NCBI GenBank assembly: GCA_012515365.1
Contig: JAAYYM010000271.1
Coordinates: 1 to 12,862 of the forward strand
DNA from: Clostridia bacterium
GTDB taxonomy: Bacteria > Bacillota_A > Clostridia > Lachnospirales > Lachnospiraceae
Direction: 5' to 3'
DNA: 12,862 bases
The position numbers and the translations under genes were made by a program. Under the pieces are notes generated by a model. That model worked only from the letters and a program-made list of their open reading frames with translations. It was not told where the DNA came from and searched no databases. Position 1 is the first letter of the stretch. Each line of letters starts with the position of its first letter. Of this stretch, positions 1 to 6,732 are shown piece after piece.

Positions 1-90
1 ATGAGACTGATGGAACATCAGGATACAGACATTACTAAAGGTCCGTGCAGTAAAGCAACGTTACTAAAAAACGGATGGTTTAAGAAATAG
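1..90 (+). CDS. C-terminal tail of an unidentified upstream gene (partial)
   Basis: Frame 1 is open from the first base to a TAG at 88-90 and gives 29 residues ending in LLKNGWFKK. The window happens to begin with ATG, but no upstream sequence is available to judge a ribosome binding site, so this is more likely the 3' end of a longer gene of the same operon than a complete small gene. The tail is short, polar and basic at the end, and shows no recognisable motif. The next gene begins 40 bases downstream on the same strand, which fits co-transcription. The product cannot be named. Confidence 0.45.
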   Translation: MRLMEHQDTDITKGPCSKATLLKNGWFKK

Positions 91-130
91 ATGTTTAACA
101 GGTAACAGACAAGCCGGAAGGAATACCAAG

Positions 131-1300
131 ATGAAAAAAAAGATTTTATATCTGATGGAATATCCAATCGATCTGCCCGGTGGTGCGCAGATGTCTACGC
201 GCACCTTATGTGAAGGGCTTAGTCATGAAATGTACGAGATTGTAGTTGCATGTCCAAATCTGCTGCATCCTGAAGTCAAAGAGGATTCGTTTAGAATCGT
301 ACCTTATCAAAGTGATGAAAATCGAGAAAAAAACAAATTAAAGAGAATTACTAATTTTTTTAGCAGAATAGGATCCTTTTATCGGATTATAAAAGAAGAA
401 CAACCGGATCTGATTCATGTTCAGATGTCAGAATCACTGATCACATATGGTATGTTGCGCATCTTTGGAATTTTTAAGAAGATTCCCTTTGTTTATACAG
501 ACAGAAGTCTTTATTTTGGCTACCGCATTCATTCTATGACATGTATTAAGGCCACCTTAAAGCATGCGGCAGCAATGATTTGTACAACTCAGACTAACAA
601 AGATTTATGGGTAAAGAACTCCAATATTTCGAATATTCATGTCATCCCCAATACAATCAGCAGTTCTTTTGATGAATATGATCATGAAAAGAGATGCGAG
701 ATGCGAAAGAAAGCAGGACTGACAGAAAACGATTTTGTCATTGGATTTGCCGGAAGAATTTCCGAAGAAAAGGATTGGCCATTTGTAAAGGAACTGGTAC
801 CAATGCTTCAGAAAAGTGGTATTACGATGAAGATTGCTTTGGTACTGTCTGTCTATGAAGCGCAGGATGAAGCAATTGCTGCTGATCTTAAAAGGGCGAT
901 TACTGCGAGTGTTGGAGAGGATAATTTTATCTATTTGCAGGATTTATCACAACAGGAAATAGCAGATTATTATTATCTGGTAGATGTGTTTATGATGACT
1001 TCCGTATTTGAATCATTTGGAAAAGCAGCGATAGAGGCAATGAGCAGGAAATGTGCTGTAATATCGACAAGGGTCGGGGGATTGCCGGAAGTAATCGGAA
1101 AAGAAGAAGATTTATATACAAAGGAAACGGTAGATACTTGTATTAACCGTGTAAAGCAGTTTTGGAGTGATAGAGAATTGTTACAGGAAGAAAAAGAATT
1201 TTTCTATCAAAGATTTCATGATCATTATACACAATCAAGCTGCTTAAATAATCATGAAATGCTTTATGCACAAATTCTGAAGGGAGAATCAGCATTATGA
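131..1300 (+). CDS. GT4-family glycosyltransferase (GT-B fold)
   Basis: Predicted cytoplasmic retaining glycosyltransferase of 389 aa, the usual length for family GT4, which transfers a sugar from a nucleotide donor to a growing lipid-linked glycan. The N-terminal half has the early glycine-rich acceptor-side loop (PGGAQ, residues 16-20). The C-terminal donor-binding half starts around HVIPNTI (170-176) and GFAGRISEEKDW (205-216). It carries the EX7E motif, E294 to E302 in ESFGKAAIEAM, followed by the family-typical STRVGGLPEVI. No signal peptide or membrane helix is seen. The ATG is preceded by GGAAGGAA at 116-123, a suitable distance away. Its TGA overlaps the next ATG (ATGA at 1297-1300), so translation of the two is probably coupled. 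The context points to capsule or exopolysaccharide repeat-unit assembly. Donor and acceptor cannot be told from sequence. Confidence 0.9.
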   Translation: MKKKILYLMEYPIDLPGGAQMSTRTLCEGLSHEMYEIVVACPNLLHPEVKEDSFRIVPYQSDENREKNKLKRITNFFSRIGSFYRIIKEEQPDLIHVQMSESLITYGMLRIFGIFKKIPFVYTDRSLYFGYRIHSMTCIKATLKHAAAMICTTQTNKDLWVKNSNISNIHVIPNTISSSFDEYDHEKRCEMRKKAGLTENDFVIGFAGRISEEKDWPFVKELVPMLQKSGITMKIALVLSVYEAQDEAIAADLKRAITASVGEDNFIYLQDLSQQEIADYYYLVDVFMMTSVFESFGKAAIEAMSRKCAVISTRVGGLPEVIGKEEDLYTKETVDTCINRVKQFWSDRELLQEEKEFFYQRFHDHYTQSSCLNNHEMLYAQILKGESAL

Positions 1301-2388
1301 ATATACAGCCAAACAGACTCGACAGAGGATTTTTTAAATATCAGGAAGAATTTGAACAAAAAGCATTAGATGTTCTTCGTTCAGGATGGTATGTTCTTGG
1401 AAAAGAGGTATGCTCTTTTGAAGAGGAATATGCTGCATATACAGGATCAAAATATTGTGTCGGTCTTGCAAGTGGATTAGATGCATTGTGGATTGCCTTC
1501 CGTATTTTAGGCATTGGAAAAGGTGACGAAGTTATCGTACAGGGGAATACTTATATTGCCAGTGTTATGGGTATTACTATGAATGGTGCAACCCCTGTTT
1601 TTGTTGAGCCAAATGAGTATTTTAATATTGATACGAGTAAAATTGAAGAAAAAATCACAGACAAGACGAAGGCAATTTTAGTTGTTCATTTATATGGACA
1701 GGCTTCTAAAATGGACGATGTTGTAGCTTTATGCAAAAAATATAATCTGAGATTGGTAGAGGACTGCGCGCAGTCTCATGGGGCAGCTTTTCAGGGCAAA
1801 ATGACGGGTACCTTTGGAGACATTGGATGCTTTTCATTTTATCCATCTAAGAATATCGGTGCTTTTGGAGATGGCGGAGCAATTGTAACAGATGATCCTA
1901 AGATTGCAGAAGATGTCAGGATTTATAGAAATTACGGAAGCGAAAAACGTTACTATAACAAAGTAGTAGGTACCAACTCAAGACTTGATGAGATACAGGC
2001 AGGTTTACTGCGTGTCAGACTGAAGCATGCAGATGAACTGATGAAAGAAAAACAAAAGATTGCAAAGATCTATGATCAGGGTCTTAAGAATGACAAAATT
2101 GAACTTCCAGGGATCGCAGAGGGAGCGACACATATTTTTCACCAATATGTCATTCGTTCTAAAGAGAGGACAAAATTGATCGAGTATCTGAAGGAGAAAG
2201 AAATCGGAACCATCATACATTATCCGATCCCTCCACATTTGGCTGAGGCATACCAGTACTTAGGTTTTAAAGAGGGTGCTTTGCCTATTACAGAACAGTA
2301 TGCAAAAGAAGTATTATCCATTCCGATGTATAACGGAATGACAAATGAAGAGCAGGAGTATGTCATCGACGCAATCAATGCATTTTAG
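1297..2388 (+). CDS. DegT/DnrJ/EryC1/StrS sugar aminotransferase, probably acting on a dTDP-3-keto sugar (FdtB/QdtB-like)
   Basis: PLP-dependent fold-type I aminotransferase of 363 aa, typical for the family. It converts a keto nucleotide sugar to an amino sugar using an amino acid donor in the cytoplasm. K185 in FYPSKNIGAFGDGG is the expected Schiff-base lysine. D156 in VEDCAQSHGA is the expected residue pairing with the pyridine nitrogen. TNSRLDEIQAGLLRVRL (226-242) is the conserved region after them. HYPIPPHLAEAY (308-319) closely resembles the segment I recall from 3-aminotransferases that make dTDP-Fuc3N or dTDP-Qui3N, hence the subgroup call, which is less certain than the family. The usual partner genes, a 3,4-ketoisomerase and an N-acetyltransferase, are not in this window and may lie upstream. 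The start overlaps the preceding stop by four bases, with AGGGAGA just upstream. Confidence 0.9.
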   Translation: MNIQPNRLDRGFFKYQEEFEQKALDVLRSGWYVLGKEVCSFEEEYAAYTGSKYCVGLASGLDALWIAFRILGIGKGDEVIVQGNTYIASVMGITMNGATPVFVEPNEYFNIDTSKIEEKITDKTKAILVVHLYGQASKMDDVVALCKKYNLRLVEDCAQSHGAAFQGKMTGTFGDIGCFSFYPSKNIGAFGDGGAIVTDDPKIAEDVRIYRNYGSEKRYYNKVVGTNSRLDEIQAGLLRVRLKHADELMKEKQKIAKIYDQGLKNDKIELPGIAEGATHIFHQYVIRSKERTKLIEYLKEKEIGTIIHYPIPPHLAEAYQYLGFKEGALPITEQYAKEVLSIPMYNGMTNEEQEYVIDAINAF

Positions 2389-2419
2389 GGAAATAAATGG
2401 AAGCGCAAAGGAGAGATAC

Positions 2420-3367
2420 ATGAGTAAAATATCTATTATTATACCTGTATACTATAATTCAGACACTTTAATGTTGTTATATGAAGATATGAAGGCAAAA
2501 ATATTAGACAAATTGGGTGAGTATGAAATCGTATTTGTAGATGACGGCTCAGGAGATAACTCATGGGAGATCATGAACGAAATACGCATGCTTGATGAGA
2601 ATGTCAAGTGTGTCAAGCTGTCTAGAAATTTTGGCGAACATTCAGCTATTCTGGCTGGTTTGACAGAGTGCACAGGTGACTGTGCAGTGACTAAACAGGC
2701 GGATCTGCAGGAAGATTCGGAGTTGATCGTTGATATGTACGAAAGCTGGAAAAAGGGTAATAAAGTTGTTTTGGCGGTGCGTGCAGAGAGAGATGACTCA
2801 AAGATCAAGAAATTCTTTGCCAACTGCTATTATGCACTTGTCAGAAAATGTATAGAGAAATCAATGCCAGTCGGCGGATTTGACTGTTACCTTCTGGATC
2901 GTCAGGTGATCGAAGTTCTTATGATGTTAGATGAAAAAAATTCTGCATTGACACTGCAAGTGCTTTGGGTAGGCTTTCAGACAGATAAAATTTATTTCCA
3001 TCGCAAGGATCGTGAAATCGGTGAATCCAGATGGACATTTTCAAAGAAGTTCAAACTGGTACTTGATTCGATGATGAGCTTCTCTTATTTTCCAATCAGA
3101 TTTATGTCAGGTATTGGTGTTATCTGTGCCATAGTTTCATTTTTATGGATCATAGAGATATTCCTTGAATATTTTATCGTAGGAACACCAATAGAAGGCT
3201 GGGCATCCTTGATGTGCCTGATTCTGTTTTCAACAGGAACGATTGTCCTGATGCTTGGTATACTAGGTGAGTATCTGTGGAGAACTTTGGATGCGACACG
3301 AAACAGACCTCCGTTTTTAATTGATAGAATCGAGGAAAGTAAGAAGAATGAAAGAAAAGAAAAATAA
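2420..3367 (+). CDS. GtrB/ArnC/CsbB-like GT2 polyprenyl-phosphate glycosyltransferase
   Basis: Membrane-anchored GT2 enzyme of 315 aa, predicted to move a sugar from a nucleotide donor onto undecaprenyl phosphate at the cytoplasmic face. The GT-A domain has IIIPVYYN at the N-terminus, VDDGSGD with DDGS at 41-44, and LSRNFGEHSAILAGL (67-81). The usual DAD(L/M)Q metal site reads QADLQ (93-97), so its first Asp is Gln. GESRWTFSKKFKLVLDSMMS (201-220) precedes two hydrophobic helices (about 227-254 and 262-287), then LGEYLWRTLDATRNRPPFLI, all as in the GtrB/DPM1-like group. An in-frame ATG at 2345 would extend the protein 25 residues into the aminotransferase gene. I chose 2420 because AAAGGAGAG lies directly upstream at 2406-2414 and the family begins with this MSKISIIIPV-type strand. 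The end overlaps the flippase gene by 20 bases. Confidence 0.9.
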   Translation: MSKISIIIPVYYNSDTLMLLYEDMKAKILDKLGEYEIVFVDDGSGDNSWEIMNEIRMLDENVKCVKLSRNFGEHSAILAGLTECTGDCAVTKQADLQEDSELIVDMYESWKKGNKVVLAVRAERDDSKIKKFFANCYYALVRKCIEKSMPVGGFDCYLLDRQVIEVLMMLDEKNSALTLQVLWVGFQTDKIYFHRKDREIGESRWTFSKKFKLVLDSMMSFSYFPIRFMSGIGVICAIVSFLWIIEIFLEYFIVGTPIEGWASLMCLILFSTGTIVLMLGILGEYLWRTLDATRNRPPFLIDRIEESKKNERKEK

Positions 3368-4805
3368 TCTTTTTAAGAGTTTTATCGAATATTTTTATGG
3401 AAATTTTGTAGTTCTTCTGTTGGGATTTATTTCGCTGCCATTAGTAACACGTGTATTGGATACAGAGGAATACGGAAGGACATCGATCTTTACATCTGTA
3501 GTTTCTATCATTTATATTTTTGCTATTTTAGGCTTAGATCAGGCATATATCAGATATTTTTATAAAAAAGAAGTCAATCAATACAAACTTCTGAATCTTT
3601 GCATCAGGCTTCCGATCCTGATTGTTACCTTTCTGTCGGCAGCCTATTTTTTCTGTTCAGATTTTTTTAATGAACTCATGTTTGAAAAAAGTGGAATGGA
3701 TGTCACGTTATTAGTCATCAGCTATACGATGATTTCTGTCATAGAGAGATTTATGTTTTTGAATATCAGAATGGAACAGAATGGAAAACTGTATTCAAAC
3801 TTAAATATTGTTTCAAAGGTGCTAAATGTTTCCTGTCTGATTTTGTTTGCATTTTTCATGGGAAATGATTTTAGAGTAGTTTTATATGCGATGACGATTT
3901 CTCTTGGCATTGTTACTCTTTATGTGACAATCAGATACATTTTGCGGTATCTGAAATCTGAAGAACGAAATCGTGAACATCAGGTTTCACAAAAAGAACT
4001 TCTTCAATACGGGACTCCTTTTATTACTATGCTGCTTATGGAGTGGCTGTTAACATCAATGGATAAATGGTCAATTAGGATCTTCTGCGATTTTACCGAA
4101 GTGGGAATTTATTCATCCGCGATGCAGATTATGACGATTATTCTTACGTTCAAGATTACATTTGTTGCTTTCTGGTCTCCGGTGGCTATGGAAAAATATG
4201 AGAATGAGAATGAAGAAACAAGTAAGGCATTTTTTAAAGATGTGTTTAGAAAGGTGCAGTTTCTATGTATTGCAGCTGCAGTGTGTCTGACGGTATTTAG
4301 GAGTCTGATTGTATTGATTCTTGGAAAATCTTATCGGGAAGCTGTGACGATTATCCCATTTCTTTCATTGATGCCGATCCTCAGTATTCTATTTGAAATG
4401 GTTTGTCAGGGTATTAAATTTGTTGGAAAAATCAAGTATATTAATTATGCATCTATTGCTGCCATTATATGCAATCTGCTTGGAAATACACTGTTGGTTC
4501 CTGTACTTGGTGGGAAAGGTGCGGCGATCGCAACCGCACTTACTTATATTGTATATTTTTTAATTGGCACTTATTTTTCAGAGAAATGTTATGCGATCGG
4601 GTATCAGATGAAGATACCGGTGATTTCTCTGCTCTTGTATTGTATCTATGCAGGCTATGCGACCTTTATCGGTGATGATCTCATATCAGTTTTATCAGGA
4701 ATTCTGTTACTTGGCATCATATGTTTTATCAATAGACAGGTACTGTCTGACCTTGTGACATTTGCTAAATCGTTTCTTAGTCGTCTAAAGACTTCTGATA
4801 AATAA
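3348..4805 (+). CDS. Wzx-type polysaccharide / oligosaccharide flippase (MOP superfamily)
   Basis: Very hydrophobic protein of 485 aa, the normal size for Wzx/PST-type flippases with about 12-14 membrane helices. These move undecaprenyl-linked glycans from the inner to the outer leaflet. The opening helix FYGNFVVLLLGFISLPLVTR (16-35), followed by VLDTEEYG (36-43), is the classic family start, and LGLDQAYIRYFY (61-72) follows a second helix. A repeat of the architecture appears in the second half (YGTPFITMLLMEWLLTSMDK and onward). The ATG at 3348 is chosen over an in-frame TTG at 3321 because GAGGAAAG lies at 3331-3338, well placed for 3348. The start overlaps the GT2 gene by 20 bases, so the two are probably co-translated. 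The 3' end overlaps a convergent gene by 29 bases. The glycan carried cannot be predicted. Confidence 0.88.
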   Translation: MKEKKNNLFKSFIEYFYGNFVVLLLGFISLPLVTRVLDTEEYGRTSIFTSVVSIIYIFAILGLDQAYIRYFYKKEVNQYKLLNLCIRLPILIVTFLSAAYFFCSDFFNELMFEKSGMDVTLLVISYTMISVIERFMFLNIRMEQNGKLYSNLNIVSKVLNVSCLILFAFFMGNDFRVVLYAMTISLGIVTLYVTIRYILRYLKSEERNREHQVSQKELLQYGTPFITMLLMEWLLTSMDKWSIRIFCDFTEVGIYSSAMQIMTIILTFKITFVAFWSPVAMEKYENENEETSKAFFKDVFRKVQFLCIAAAVCLTVFRSLIVLILGKSYREAVTIIPFLSLMPILSILFEMVCQGIKFVGKIKYINYASIAAIICNLLGNTLLVPVLGGKGAAIATALTYIVYFLIGTYFSEKCYAIGYQMKIPVISLLLYCIYAGYATFIGDDLISVLSGILLLGIICFINRQVLSDLVTFAKSFLSRLKTSDK

Positions 4806-6573
4806 CACCACATGGAACATCCGTTTTCTGATATTTCCTTGTAGTCAAATCAGATAGGATACCACCATCAAATTCGTTTTCATTTGGTGAAGGATCCGCT
4901 ACGACATCCCCACAAGTATCATAAGAACCGTATTCTGGATCTAGAACAAGGATCACATCCGGGATGCGCTCTGGATTCAACAGATAGTAATCGTCAAGTC
5001 TTTTACTATTGAATTTGGTGCGCCATGTAGTAGGTGCGCCACACTGCATATCAGAGCATAAATACCCATATGGGAGCAACTTGGTGATAAATAATGATTG
5101 ATGATCTTCAGTTGCCTGACAATATGAAAGTAAGGTCTGATATACATCCTCATACATGCCTAAATGTTTGGGGGTTGTATAAAGACCAGCAGCAGGTCCT
5201 TGTTTTATCTGTTCGGTAAGCTGCGACAGTGAGGCATCACGGTAAACATTTGTAATACGCAGCGCAGCTGTTACGATTAACGAGTAAATCAATATGCCTG
5301 CACATAAAGCAGCCATCAGCTGCTGTGAAATCAGTGCATCGGTTTTTTCGGTTAACAGCTCGTTGATATAATCATGTATAAACAGGATGCTGCCGAGTGC
5401 TGCAATCGAGTGTCCTAACGATAGAATGTAGAGATAGCCGTTTGAAGAATAACTGAATACGAGAGCAAATATCATGCCTCCTGCAAAAAGAAGGAAAAAC
5501 ATATGCCAGTTTTTCTTCTTGGTAAGTGCAAATAACGGCAGGGCAAACATGCATAAAGCGGTCTGAATATAGCCGGTATGACCAAAACTGTAAAAGGCAT
5601 AGATCAAAAACAGTACAAGGTCAACACTGATCAATATGGTACGCAGACGACGAGGAATTTCCCTTTTGAACAGTTCCAGTAAGGCCAGAGCAAATGAAAT
5701 GATAATCAAAATGTAACCCAGATAAGCGGCATAGCCATATACTTCATTGATTCCGATAAAGAATTTACGGATTGGATATGTAAGACTTGTCACATGTTCC
5801 TCATCAGACAATACGTAAGGGATGGCATTCATAAAACTTTGAAGGGATACGTTTAAGAACAGATATATCATAAAAAGGAGTGCCGGAATACAGATCCCAT
5901 AAAACGTATATAAGCATACGGTAGGCAGCTGTGCAGCTTTTATCATTTCTTTTATCGAATTGCTCAGTGGCAGAAAAATAACGGCAATCAGTAGTAAAGC
6001 AATCAGAAATAAAATGATGAAATAAGCGACAGCCAATGTAGGCAAAGCAAGAACAGAGCATGCAAAACTCATACCGCCTAGTATCAGATAAAGGTTTTTC
6101 TTTGTCTGATAGAAATGAAAGACCAGAAAGGCTGCCAAGACAAAAAAGCTGACTGACAATGTATAATAGGACATGGTTGCAATATTTAAATGTGCATAAA
6201 ATAGATACATGAAAGCACATGCAAATGAAATAAACACAGGATAGCTGTGTTTGATAATTCGGTAAATGATCAGACTACATAAAAAAGAAAAAATTACATA
6301 ACATATTCTGAAGTATAGAATAATTCCTGCTGATGAGCCAACAATTTTCATATAGAGAGAAAAAAGCGGAAGCAGGAGAACCGAAGAAAGCTGGGTGGGA
6401 AACCACTCATGCAAAAAGATGCTGTCTCCTTGCCAGAAGCGATAAGTTGTGGAAAAGTAAAATGTTTCATCAGACCAGCAGAAGCTGTAATTGCACCTGA
6501 TCAGAAGTATGAATGCACTTATGATCAAAAGAATATAGGGATAAACAGTTGCCAGTTTTTTAAATTTCGTCAT
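4777..6573 (-). CDS. Large multi-pass membrane protein, GT-C-type glycosyltransferase candidate
   Basis: Predicted integral membrane protein of 598 aa. The first about 440 residues consist of many hydrophobic helices; residues about 441-598 form a soluble, probably extracytoplasmic tail. After the first helix, the loop CWSDETFYFSTTYRFWQGD (32-50) places an Asp-Glu pair at 35-36. Acidic residues at the end of the first helix are typical of the catalytic loop in GT-C enzymes such as ArnT and PMT, which use polyprenyl-phosphate sugars. HEWFP (55-59) and the Tyr/Ser-rich MSYYTLSVSFF (134-144) also fit. The family is inferred from topology plus this loop; I do not recognise a named gene. The ATG has GGAGGA (complement of 6581-6586) seven bases upstream. 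The gene is monocistronic, convergent with the flippase and divergent from the downstream operon. The tail ends in a cysteine-containing segment (CGDVVADP, then VPCGVIY). Confidence 0.75.
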   Translation of the reverse strand: MTKFKKLATVYPYILLIISAFILLIRCNYSFCWSDETFYFSTTYRFWQGDSIFLHEWFPTQLSSVLLLPLFSLYMKIVGSSAGIILYFRICYVIFSFLCSLIIYRIIKHSYPVFISFACAFMYLFYAHLNIATMSYYTLSVSFFVLAAFLVFHFYQTKKNLYLILGGMSFACSVLALPTLAVAYFIILFLIALLLIAVIFLPLSNSIKEMIKAAQLPTVCLYTFYGICIPALLFMIYLFLNVSLQSFMNAIPYVLSDEEHVTSLTYPIRKFFIGINEVYGYAAYLGYILIIISFALALLELFKREIPRRLRTILISVDLVLFLIYAFYSFGHTGYIQTALCMFALPLFALTKKKNWHMFFLLFAGGMIFALVFSYSSNGYLYILSLGHSIAALGSILFIHDYINELLTEKTDALISQQLMAALCAGILIYSLIVTAALRITNVYRDASLSQLTEQIKQGPAAGLYTTPKHLGMYEDVYQTLLSYCQATEDHQSLFITKLLPYGYLCSDMQCGAPTTWRTKFNSKRLDDYYLLNPERIPDVILVLDPEYGSYDTCGDVVADPSPNENEFDGGILSDLTTRKYQKTDVPCGVIYQKSLDD

Positions 6574-6608
6574 GAACAGGTCCTCCGCATTGCGATTATG
6601 TTAAAAGG

Positions 6609-6637
6609 ATTATACAATGCCGGAACTTAAATTGCAA
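6609..6637 (-). promoter_or_regulatory. Sigma-70/SigA-type promoter for the leftward GT-C-like gene
   Basis: Read on the minus strand, TTGCAA (6637-6632) and a perfect TATAAT (6614-6609) are separated by 17 bases. The predicted transcript starts about 30 bases before the minus-strand start codon at 6573. The -35 matches the consensus at four of six positions. It lies inside the 10-bp palindrome at 6630-6639, so a regulator bound there could block this promoter. Confidence 0.6.
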
Positions 6638-6639
6638 TT
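6630..6639. repeat. 10-bp perfect palindrome in the divergent promoter region
   Basis: AATTGCAATT is its own reverse complement and covers the -35 hexamer of the leftward promoter. It could be a small operator half or chance in AT-rich DNA. No regulator gene is in the window to pair it with. Confidence 0.3.
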
Positions 6640-6663
6640 GAGCATATAAGGGTTTTGCACAAA

Positions 6664-6693
6664 TTGACATTGCATAGAAAACTATATTATAAT
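6664..6693 (+). promoter_or_regulatory. Consensus SigA-type promoter for the rightward operon
   Basis: TTGACA at 6664-6669 and TATAAT at 6688-6693, both perfect consensus hexamers, are separated by 18 bases. The predicted transcript start near 6700 gives a leader of about 30 bases before the ATG at 6733. This is the strongest promoter signal in the window and probably drives everything from 6733 to beyond the window end, because the downstream genes overlap or nearly touch. The short leader leaves no room for a riboswitch. Confidence 0.75.
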
Positions 6694-6732
6694 TGACTTC
6701 GTAAATGTCTACGTAACAGTGGAGTGAAAATC

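Noticed and set aside
2345..2419. In-frame upstream ATG extending the GT2 protein by 25 residues
   Set aside because: It lies inside the aminotransferase gene with no good ribosome binding site. ATG 2420 has AAAGGAGAG directly upstream and begins where the family begins.
2452..2823. 123-aa minus-strand ORF inside the GT2 gene
   Set aside because: Antisense shadow of a well-supported gene, with no motif of its own.
3321..3347. TTG start for the flippase gene
   Set aside because: GAGGAAAG at 3331-3338 is downstream of the TTG and correctly spaced for ATG 3348.
4779..4796. Possible bidirectional terminator hairpin around AGTCGTCTAAAGACT
   Set aside because: The stem is only about four to five base pairs, within coding sequence of both genes, and has no flanking U-run.
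6409..6630. 73-aa plus-strand ORF over the start of the leftward GT-C-like gene
   Set aside because: Antisense to the signature loop of the GT-C-like protein and to its promoter; no recognisable product.
6724..6732. GTG start for the 512-aa protein
   Set aside because: The GGAG at 6721-6724 overlaps the GTG itself and fits ATG 6733.
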